This document shows positions 48,057-57,350 of a stretch of 64,000 nucleotides of DNA, in pieces. Both the position numbers and the translations under genes were made by a program. Positions within the stretch are counted from its first letter, which is position 1, and every line of letters begins with the position of its first letter. Below the pieces are notes generated by a model. That model was not told the origin of the DNA. It ran no database searches and worked only from the letters and a program-made list of their open reading frames with translations. This DNA comes from Humulus lupulus (Eukaryota; Streptophyta; Magnoliopsida; Rosales; Cannabaceae), in contig NC_084795.1 of NCBI RefSeq assembly GCF_963169125.1, forward strand, positions 186,656,214 to 186,720,213, read 5' to 3'.

Positions 48057-48482
48057 CTGCAAACAGAAGAATGGGGAGGCGAGGTCAGAGGGATCTAGGA
48101 GATTCTTAAAGTAGCGCTGGTCGAAGTATGAAAGCTAAGCCTTTATATAACAGTATTCTGACTAAGTCTCTCTGCGCAAACAGTTTAAAAAGCGGACCAA
48201 AAGGGTGAGAGTGAAAAGTTTTCCTGAAAAGCTTTTTCGACTCCCCTCGCAACGGGAAGAAATTATTTCCAACCGGATTAAAAAATCGAAATGCTACTTC
48301 GATCCTACATCCTAAAAAGTGCTAATCCTGGGTTTTAAACCTACTCAAAAGCATACGTTGACGACAAAAAACATCTTATCTACAGGCGTTCAAAAAACCA
48401 GAAACCAAGAGATTCAAACAGTAGACCATTTAAAAGCATGCACCACGAAAGGTTAGAAGCGTGGAGTTGCAGAGTAACTTAC
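48057..48482 (-). other. 5' UTR intron of element B antisense gene
   Basis: Donor G|GTAAGT (GT at 48482-48481) and acceptor TTTGCAG (AG at 48058-48057), preceded by a pyrimidine-rich tract. Equivalent introns are at 18389-18896 in A and 62865-63390 in C. Confidence 0.7.
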
Positions 48483-48651
48483 CAAGGAAAGTGGTCGTGA
48501 AGATGGAAATGAGAGTTTCGGAAGTCAACGAGCCCACCGTCTGATCCTACAGCACGAAGGAAGGTTCGCCGGAGAGAGTAAAGCTCTGGTTTTTAGGGTT
48601 TTTCGACAAAGAGATGACGTGCGTAAAAAGGAAGAAAATGGCTCAAGTAAC

Positions 48652-48659
48652 CTTATATA
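48652..48659 (-). promoter_or_regulatory. TATA box for element B antisense gene
   Basis: Minus-strand TATATAAG lies 176 bases before the 5' UTR intron donor and outside the 3' LTR. Confidence 0.6.
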
Positions 48660-48880
48660 AGTTTGTCTCTGGTACTCAAAAGGCGTGATCATTAATTTTC
48701 CATTTTCGAAGTATGGGGAAGCTTAAAGGCCGTCAAAATTTTTTCTGGGAAACTGAAAAGCCTTGATTAGACAGGAGTGGTTTGCTTTTTTCAAGAACGC
48801 ACGAAAGGCTCTGACACGTCATGAGGGGTTACCGAAGGGTCGTACGCTCAAAGTTTATTTACTGTTCGTAGTAAATAAAC

Positions 48881-48893
48881 TTTGGGGGGCAAA
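48881..48893 (+). promoter_or_regulatory. element B terminal polypurine tract
   Basis: TTTGGGGGGCAAA abuts the 3' LTR start TGTTATCC. Confidence 0.85.
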
Positions 48894-49483
48894 TGTTATC
48901 CAATAAATTAGCATTTGTGACGTGGCGAATAATCTCTTGACACGTGCCTGACACCTGGAGCGTCTGCTAGAGTATCGACCATGAGACACACCAGAAGCAG
49001 GACATACCTATTTTTACCACGACCAGACTGGTCGGTGGTTCCGCTGGCAAAACAACATTTATGGAAAGATCTTATGTATCCCAAATTTATTTCATGCAAT
49101 CTTCTGAATATCCCATGATTCAAGGGATAATATCTGTAACAATATTGGGCAACTCCCCATGGGCCTATAAAAAGCAAGAGATGGCTCATGGGAAGGGACC
49201 CTTTGGGCAGCTAAAAAACCATAGGAATATAGAAATTATCTGTGAAAACGAGGATTGTTTATGAGGAGTGTTGAAACTCATTGAGCCCAAGCTCTCTGAT
49301 CACACTTTTGTTCCCATATCAATATCATTCTAAGTGGATGTAGGTCATTACCAGATTCTGGGGCCGAACCACTATAAATTACTGTGTTTTCTTTACTTTT
49401 GTCATTACGTTATTATCTATACATATTCGCCTATATCATTCATATTTTGACTCCGTGTCAGTTGGCTAAAACGAGGGTCAACA
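48894..49483 (+). repeat. element B 3' LTR, 590 bp
   Basis: 588 of 590 positions match the 5' LTR. Both differences are G in the 5' copy and A in the 3' copy. Confidence 0.95.
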
Positions 49484-49642
49484 CTCATCTTTTGAATTTT
49501 GAATCAAAATTATTAAAGCAAGAAAATAGTGATAAAGTATTTACTAGCATTAAACACACATTATATAGATTAGAATAGAGAAGAAAAATCAATAGAACTT
49601 CATAATTTAATTATATAGAAATCCAAGTGACTACATTATACC
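49484..49642. other. host strip between elements B and C
   Basis: 159 AT-rich bases, the continuation of the sequence left of element B. It starts with the CTCAT duplication; ATACC at 49638-49642 is the expected target duplication for element C. Confidence 0.6.
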
Positions 49643-50393
49643 TGTACGCCCTGATTTTCCACGGGCTATTAGCGAGCTGAGATATGGCCTAATTATATCA
49701 GCCACGTGGATACCACATGACCGGAGCTGCTGTCGTCAGGTCCTACCTCTTTAGCTCGAGGTAGCCAAAGGTTCGCCAAGATTATTTAAGGGCCGAGACA
49801 GGAAGATAAAGACTGCAGGTCAGGAAGGCGTCCAACTCGGGGCACGAGCTGGAGGTGGAAGCCGTGACCCCTTATAAAGTCAACCACGCAATGTAAACAT
49901 GCATATATAAGACATCACGTGTCTGATATATCCCTGAATTCTCGGACACGTAGCATGAACGCGCGTATTCAAGCACCCACGGCTGGGTTGGGTCGTGCGG
50001 CCCATTATCCCCTTTACCTATTGATTAGACCACACTTCATTTGTCAGGTTTTAGGAATTAATCATGAATGTCACAGAAGTGACATGATGGGTCAGAAGGT
50101 CACAGGATGACCCCCCTTACCAACTCCCAGGTGCCCTCTCCTATAAATATGGAGACCCTGGGAGTTGCAAAGGGTTGGATTCTATTGTGTAAGGAAATAC
50201 CCTATAAAGAATACCAGACATATAGCATAATATTGGCTGGTGGAGTAGAAGAATTTTAACCTTTGAACCACCTAAAAACGTAGTTGTGTCATCAGTCCAT
50301 TTTAAGATCATTTATCTATTTCGGTTCAATATTAAGCACTGATCTCTTTCTCTTATTTTCTTAATTACCTGTTGGCGAAGAATCGCGTCAATA
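49643..50393 (+). repeat. element C 5' LTR, about 751 bp
   Basis: It starts TGTACGCCCTGATTTTCC. A TATAAATA box is at 50142-50149. The end is placed at TCAATA (50393) by alignment with CAACA ends in A, B and D, so the final dinucleotide would be TA, not CA. Confidence 0.8.
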
Positions 50394-50414
50394 GTTTGGT
50401 GCTTTCATTGAGAG
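50394..50414 (+). promoter_or_regulatory. primer-binding-site region, element C
   Basis: GTTTGGTGCTTTCATTGAGAG after the LTR. A partial repeat, agtttggtgct, occurs about 28 bases further on (50421-50431). Confidence 0.6.
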
Positions 50415-51083
50415 CTAGTTAGTTTGGTGCTATCGCAAACATCCAACTATGGTGACCACTCGATCAAGACACGGTAACGAGGCGGAACAACATGATGGGC
50501 AGGAGGCTCATCATGCCGCCATCTCCGGTGAGCAAAACCTTGAAGTTTAGCAGCGGCTGGGCAAGCAGCCAATAGGCCAGGATGACACTGGAAGTTCGGC
50601 ACCCTGGCCACCTAATCCAGACCCGGATTTTTACACGGCGGTAGAGATGGAGAATGCTTAGCTGAGGAGTCAACTGGCGAAAGCGAATAAGCAAATTAAG
50701 GAGGTGTTGGCCTGACTACCCCCTCTTACAACCGACGCTAACGTCGAAAAGAGGCAAGGCGAGACTCGTAAGTCCCGCCGGGTTAATCGATCCAGGCCTA
50801 GCCGCTCGGTCAGACCTCTGACGTCCAACTCTACTCCCTCATCGCACCGCCGAGAGGCAAACTTCGAAGAAATACCCAGAGCCGAACAACAGTATAGCCG
50901 CTCGGTCCAAACTTCAACTCCCAGCTCATTGCCAGCCTCGAGCGCGCCCAGGAGGGCTTGAGGGAATTCTAGAAGAAGATCCGGGGAGGGCTCACAGCAC
51001 CAGCCTGTCCCAGCTAGCCGTCCTATGCCTCGTCCAGATCGCCAGGCACAAGGACCGCAAGTTGGTAGGGCCAAAAGGCCCCC

Positions 51084-53529
51084 TGTAACGACCCAAATCC
51101 GCTATTAAGGCTTAAGGGCCTTGATTAGCGTGCCAGGAGGGCATGATGGGATTTATGTGTGATTTTAATGATTTAAATGCATGGTTATGATTTAAAGCAT
51201 GTTATATGACCATTTGTTTATCTGAGATGCATGACTATGTATGTTAGTATGCATGTAGGCCCGGATCGTGTTAGAAGGGCATAATTGTAATTTTGGCCAT
51301 GTTGGGCATAACTGCATTGATATGTGATGATTGTTGAGACCACATTGTGATGTGGATGTATCTGTGAATTGTGACTCGAGGCGATCCCAGTGAGCAGGCT
51401 AGCGGAAATTCATGACGGGAATTTATACCCGGCTCGGGGCGAGCCTGGAGGTATGAACAGGAATTCAGAGAAATAGATTGAGATTTATTTTGATGATGGG
51501 GGATAATTATTTGGTGATTTATCAGGTATTGGGAAGCAACGGGAAAATATTAGAGACACTTGAGGATTAGCGGGAATTGGGTAAATGACTAAAATGGCCC
51601 TACTTGGGAAAAAGGGTTTAGAATTAATAGGGAGGGAATTTTGGTCAATTGGCTTTTGAAGATAGAATAAATAAGGCTTTATACACTTAGTGGATTTTTT
51701 AGAATAGAGTAAAGGGGCTGAAAAAGAAAGGAAAAAGGAAAGAAAGAAAAGAGAGAAAACTGATGGGTTTTCTAAGGGATCGGTTTGGGGGTTCTAGCAC
51801 CTCTCCTCTTCATTTTTCTTGAGGTCAAGCTCAGTGGGGAGCTAGGATAGGCTGTGCATCAAGAATCTTAAGGTCACACTTGAAGACTTGGCAAGGATTA
51901 GCAAGAACATCTGAAACTTGAGGTAAGTTCTTGAGGATTTCTGTTTTAGGGTTTTGGCTGGTTTGAGCTGTGTTTTGAACTGAGTTGTTGGGAACTTTAG
52001 GGGATTTCTGGGCAAGCTTTGAGGATGAACAAGCTAAGGAGGCCTAGGGTTGAATCAAGGTCGAAATTGCATCAATGGTAAGAATTCTAAGCCTTTAACT
52101 TTGTTGTTGATTGAATTTCTGGTTTTTGAGTTCTTCATGTTAGATTTTGAGATTTGGGTTGAATGTGATTGGGTTTTGAGTTCTTGGGATGCTTGGGATG
52201 AGTGTGGAGTGTGTATAAGCTTGATTTTGGGTTTGGAAAAGGTTTGGACAAGTTTGGAGTTGAAATGGGAGGAGAAAATCGCAAGATGCGATTTTTGGTT
52301 CTGCTGGGCTACAACTAGCGCTACAGCGCTAGTCAGTGGGCGCTGTAGCGCTAGCCCCTGTTCTGGGGGGAGTGTTCTGCTTGTAGCGCTACAGCGCCCT
52401 CTTTAGAGCGCTGTAGCGCTGCACTGTTCACAGAGGTGAATTTTTGGGTTTTTATAAGGGATTTTGACCTAGGGTTCAGGGCTCGATTCCGCCGCTTTGT
52501 TTTGGGGATTTAGGACTTCCCGGGGGCTCGGGATTGGTCCCGAGGCTAGGTATTCGGACTTGGGGTTCGGTGTTGACTTTGACCTATGTTTGTGCCTAGG
52601 TGTGCGCTAAGGCTCGGGTGGGATCGTGCTCAAGGAGTCAGGTGATCTAAGCTATTGATTGGAAAGGTAAGAAAACTATAACACCCGTAGGTTAGGGCAT
52701 GAGCCCATAGTGTGATTGTCGGGCATGGCCCTATATTGCATGTTGCATGATGAGATGATTGCAGGGCATGGCCCCAGATTGTGTTGTGTGCAAATGTTTA
52801 ACCTTAAATGAATCATGATGTGTGTGAATGATTATTTTGAATGTACTATATGTGTGATTATGATGAAATGAACGGCAAGGGCCGAGTACGGCGTAGGCCG
52901 GGGCGGCCGTGGGCCGAAAGTAACATCTAGCACATGGGATGCTATATTCAGGGTGGGACCCAAGGGATACATGAGTTATCCTCGCGGTGAGAACCGATAC
53001 CCCAGGCTTCGGTAAGGCTCTGGGGCGGCATGGCCGTGTTTGCTTAGTCTAATGGTTGACTTGTTTATTTGTGGACTATCTGATATGATTAACCATATAT
53101 ATTTGCATATGTTATGTTCTGCATGAGTTTTCTTGCTGGGCTTCGGCTCACGGGTGCTCCGTGTTGCAGGTAGGGCAAAGACTGAGTCAACCAACCATGA
53201 GTACGGAGAGCGTGAAGCGACGCGTACATGTTTGGCCTGCCCGACTGCTTTGGTTGGGGGTTTATTTGAAAATGGCTGTAATAATCTATGATTTTGTAAC
53301 TGATCAACTGTAAACTTATTTCAAGATGTAAATAGTTTTCAAACCTTATTTTGGGATCCCAATTGTCTAATACTAGAAGTTTTTATTGAGTCAACGCATT
53401 TTCAAAGATTACAGCCTTAACTTTTAATCAGTCACACTTTTGTTCAAAACCTCGGTTAGCGAGTTCATTGCACACTGTTTCGTCTTAAAAACTCACTTAG
53501 TAACGGCTCTAAGGATGTAGGGCGTTACA
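51084..53529 (+). mobile_element. solo LTR nested in element C gag, 2446 bp
   Basis: TGTAACGACCCAAATCCG to GTAGGGCGTTACA, flanked by CCCCC (51079-51083 and 53530-53534). Same family as 20322-22574. The flanking gag reading frame joins across it. Conserved AG|GTAAG-type donors occur at about 51920 and 52665, with counterparts in the other solo LTR near 21071 and 21729. Confidence 0.9.
52317..52420 (+). repeat. four-palindrome cassette in solo LTR 2
   Basis: Palindromes of the type AGCGCTACAGCGCT or AGCGCTGTAGCGCT (one or two mismatched ends) start at 52317, 52339, 52385 and 52407, with centre spacings of 22, 46 and 22 bp. Confidence 0.85.
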
Positions 53530-54900
53530 CCCCCACCTGACCTGATCCGCCCTGACGGAATCAGGATTGCATCCCCGGTCAGACATCCTCCTTCACCAAT
53601 AAGATATCCGTCTCCTCCTCGACTTATCCAAGATATCTCAGCTTATGGAAGCAATAGGAGAAACCCGCCATCCGCAGGACCTTCCCATCGTAGCAGGGCG
53701 CCCAGAGGAAGCCCAGATCCTCACCCCCAGAGGCGGGCTCCGAGCTTCTCTAACGGGAGCTACTGGAACGGAAGTCGCCAAAGTGACCTTTCTGGCGGAG
53801 ACCTACGTCAATGCCTATGCTTGGCGCAAAGTCCTCAAGCCACCCCAAGGGGCACCTACGGGATTGCCTTAACTCTCATAGGGGAGACCCAGTAGGAGGT
53901 GGCAGCCATGCGCGCTCAGGGGGAGACCTGTCCGAGGTACGTAACGGCAAGAATGTCCCAAATAACCTATCTCAAGATAGGAGGGGAAATAACCCACCAA
54001 ACGTATACAATGGATCCGGAGCTGTTGAACAGCCCCGGAGTAACCAAGGAAATCAGGACAAAACCCTTGAGCGCCTGGCTCAGATGGAGGAGCTAATGAG
54101 GAAGCTCCTGTTGGAGAAAGAGAAAGACGAATATGATTCGGGGGACGAGCTTGAGCTCTTCGCCCCCAGCATAGCAGCAATGGCGTACCCGCCTGGTTTC
54201 CGTATGCTGCACTTGTTCAAATTCAACGGAGACAGAGATTCGTCAGATCATCTGGGTATGTTCAATACACTGATGATGGCCCACAACATTGGCCCCGAGC
54301 TGAGGTGTCTGATATTTCCCTCCACACTGACTGGGCCAGCCAGACAGTGGTTCAAATAGAACAAGAAGCAGTCAATCAGCTCCTGGAAAACTTTCTCTAC
54401 TGACTTCAAAAGGGCATTTCGAGCCTCCCAGGCTGCCCGCGTCAAGGCCGACTCCCTGGCTAACGTGAGGCAACAACCCGACGAGCCTTTGAAGGCTTAC
54501 CTGAGCAGGTTCGCGAACGTCGCTGCTCGGGCCAGAGACGCAGATGACAGCTCCAAGCTCATGGCTTTGAGGACTGGAATCCTCGTCGGAGGGGGACTCT
54601 GGAACGAAATACAAAGGAAGGGAGTCAGCTCAGTAAACGAATTCCTAAATAGGGCCAAGGGGTGGATCAACTTGGAGGAGGCCCAAGCCTCAGCTGCAGG
54701 AACCAGCCAGGTCCCTGAACAGCCCACTGGAGTGGGAACGGAGGTTGTGACAACGACCCAGAACGTTACACATAATAACCAGTTCGGTGGAGGCAAGAGA
54801 AAGGGGAACGGCGAGGGTAACCAGCACGGCGTAAAGAAGAATAAGTCCGTAGAAAAATTTAAACTGGTCTACGCAACTTATACGGAGCTCACCCACTCTA

Positions 54901-56096
54901 GGGAGAACATCTTCCTAGCAAACTCTGCTCGCCTCCCCTGGAAGAAGCCGGAGCCGTTAAAGCACCAGAAGGGGAAGAGAGACACCTCCAAGTTTTGCCG
55001 TTTCCACAACGACGTTGGCCACAATACTGATGATTGTAGACACCTAAAAGATGAGATCGAGACTCTCATCAGAGCCAGCCCCTTGGCTCAGTATGCGCGG
55101 AACATGGTTCCAACAAGCCGACCTGCTTCGGAAGTCCCGGTCATTTAGCCCGGGTCTCGGGTAGATCAAGACATCCCTCCTCCAGTGATAGGAGGAGAGA
55201 TATCCACAATCTCAGGAGGTCCACATTTGGCTGGCACGAGCAAGGGTGCCCAAAAGAGGTACGTCAACGAACTCAAGGCTCATAACGGAGTAGAGTTCGT
55301 CCCCGAGCAGCATCTGCCAAAGCAGCAGCGATTGGAAAGGCAACCAATCATTTTTATTGAAGAAGATGCTGGCCATGTTCAGTTCCCTCATAACAACCCT
55401 CTAGTTGTAGCAGTGCAGCTCACTAATCGGAGGGTTAGGAGAGTGCTGATCGATAATGGGAGCTCGGTAAATCTTCTATTCCGGTCCACGCTGGAGAAGA
55501 TGGGTTTGACTGTCACCGAGCTGAAGGCGACCTCCATGATGTTGTATGCTTTCTCGGGAGAAGGTTCAGCGACTATAGGGACAATCGAGTTGGTGATCAC
55601 CTTAGGAGAGGGACCTCGGACAGTCTCAAAACTCCTTGAGTTCGTGGTCATCGATTGCCCCGCTGCCATTTTGGGCAGACCTACACTTATAGCTTTCGAA
55701 GCCATCACCTCCGTTTGCCACCTCGCGCTGAAATTCCCTTCTTCCACGGGGATAGGCACGGTCCGTGGTGATCAGCTTGCTTCCAGGGAATGCTACAGCA
55801 TTTCCATGAAGGGAAAATCAAAACCCGGGCAGCTAACCATGGCCATCCAAGGTGGAGGAGAGGAATCTCAAGAACCTTTGACTAATCCTGAGATTGAGAA
55901 ACCTCAGAGCGCCGAGGGGAAAAGTATCGTCCTAAGTGAGGATATTGACCCCCGAATAGGCGAGGACAAGTCCGAGCTCCAAGCTATTGAAGAGCTCAAG
56001 GAAGTAAACATCGATCCACAAAATCCTTCACTGATGGTCAAGCTCGGGAAAAACCTCTGTGGCAAGAGGAAAGCGGAGCTGATCAAATTTCTGTAG
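54901..56096 (+). pseudogene. element C nucleocapsid knuckle and protease
   Basis: The zinc-knuckle-like FCRFHNDVGHNTDDC has its first Cys at 54996. TAG 55146 interrupts the frame. The protease active-site loop is LIDNGSSVNLL (Asp at 55452-55454), with Asn in place of the usual Thr/Ser after Asp; VVIDCPAAILGRP follows. The segment then runs into the linker before RT and is stopped by TAG 56094-56096, where element B has Gln. The D-N-G variant could weaken the protease, but I cannot judge whether it is a family trait. Confidence 0.82.
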
Positions 56097-57350
56097 GATA
56101 ACCTGGATGTGTTTGCATGGTCACACGAGGACATGGTGGGAATCAGTCCAAATGTCATCATGCACACCCTTCATTTGGATAAGAGCGTTCCTGCAAAGTC
56201 CCAGAAACAGAGGCGCTTGGGAACAACTCGGGCTGAGGCCTTAGAAAAAGAAGTAGCGCGACTCAAGAAATGAGGCTTTATCCGCGAAGCCAAGTTTTCG
56301 GTTTGGGTCGACAACCCCGTGCTGGTCCCGAAGCCCAACGGGAAATGGCGGACCTGCATCGACTTCTCCGACCTGAATAAAGCCTCCCTTGCCAAGGATC
56401 GACCAATTGGTGGATGCCACAGCAGGGCACGAGCTCATTTCCTTTATGGACGCGTACTCAGGCTATAATCAGATCGCCATGAACTTGGCGAACCAGAAGC
56501 ACACAAGGTTCATGACCCCAACTAACGTCTATTGTTACAAGGTCATGCCCTTCGGGCTGAAGAACACCGGTGCTACATACCAGAGATTAGTGAATAGAAT
56601 GTTCGCCAACTAGATCGGGAAGAACATGGAAGTGTACGTTGATGACATGCTAGTCAAGTCAAAGACTACCGATAACCATGTTTCCGACCTGGAAGAATGC
56701 TTCAAGATACTAAGAGAATACGACATAAGGCTTAACCCTCAGAAGTGCACTTTCGGGGTCGCGTCTGGAAAATTCTTGGGTTTCATTGTCAACACTAGAG
56801 GAATCGAGGTGAACCCTGATAAGATCAGGTCATTGCTTGAGCTTCCCTCACCCAGGTCGCGTAAGGACGTTCAAGGTCTGACAGGAAGGGTGGCAGCCCT
56901 TAATCTATTTATTTCAAAATCCACCGACAAGTGCCTACCGTTCTACAACCTGCTCCGAGGAAATAAGAAATTCGAATGGACAGAGGAGTGCGAAAGTGCT
57001 TTCCTCGACCTGAAGGCACATCTGGCCGAGTCGCCTGTATTGTCCAAACCAAAGGTAGGAGAGCCCCTCTTCCTCTACCTAGCTGTCACAAAGGATGCAG
57101 CTAGTGCCGTATTGGTCCAAGAAGAAGACTGGGTTCAGAAACCGGTCTACTACATCAGCAAGAGACTTCTCGGGGTTGAATCCCGATACCCGTTGATGGA
57201 AAAATTGGCGTTCTGTCTTATCACGGCCTCCAGAAAGCTCAGGCCGTATTTCCAGTCCCACTCAATACACGTCATGACTGATCAACCTTTAAGGCAGGTT
57301 TTGCAAAAACCTGAAGCATCGGGACGCCTGTTGAAATGGGCCATTGAACT
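56097..57350 (+). pseudogene. element C reverse transcriptase
   Basis: Motifs NPVLVPKPNGKWRTCIDF, MDAYSGYNQIAMN, MPFGLKNTGATYQRLV and the catalytic YVDD (56635-56646) are present. Lesions: TGA 56271-56273; a small deletion and frame change near 56385, where the residues between NKA and LPRID are missing compared with B; and TAG 56611-56613 just before the catalytic box. The connection region ends TDQPLRQVLQKPEASG near 57320. Confidence 0.88.

Larger units (their letters stand above)
37822..49483 (+). mobile_element. complete Tat-like Ty3-gypsy element B, 11,662 bp
   Basis: Two 590-bp LTRs (37822-38411 and 48894-49483) differ at only two positions. A perfect 5-bp target duplication CTCAT flanks the element (37817-37821, 49484-49488). 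Order: LTR, PBS, gag-PR-RT-RNaseH-IN in one plus-strand frame (38460-44705), internal polypurine motif (45048), antisense gene (48050-45405), terminal polypurine tract (48881-48893), LTR. The polyprotein frame has six stops but no frameshift. The antisense gene has one frame change. It is a recent insertion by LTR identity. Confidence 0.95.
50449..54900 (+). pseudogene. element C gag, split by a solo LTR
   Basis: It begins ATG 50449 (MVTTRSRHG), followed by an Arg/Ser/Pro-rich N-terminal region. Four in-frame stops lie before the solo LTR: TAG 50548, TAG 50659, TGA 50713 and TGA 50959. The frame resumes after 53530 and changes near 53.8 kb. The gag core is at about 54190-54700 (MLHLFKFNGDRDSSDHLGMF; RCLIFPSTLTGPARQWF; AYLSRFANVAARA; GLWNEIQRKGVSSVNEFLNR), interrupted by TAG 54357. 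The LTR plus its duplication adds 2451 bases, a multiple of three, but the LTR contains many stops. Normally the particle protein; not functional here. Confidence 0.85.

Noticed and set aside
37822..49483. endogenous pararetrovirus
   Set aside because: LTRs, target duplication, an integrase with DDE core and an integrase zinc region are present; no movement-protein-like region was seen.
51084..53529. this segment as part of the element C gag gene
   Set aside because: It has TGTAAC..GTTACA ends, a CCCCC duplication on both sides, a homologous copy at 20322-22574, and gag continues across it.
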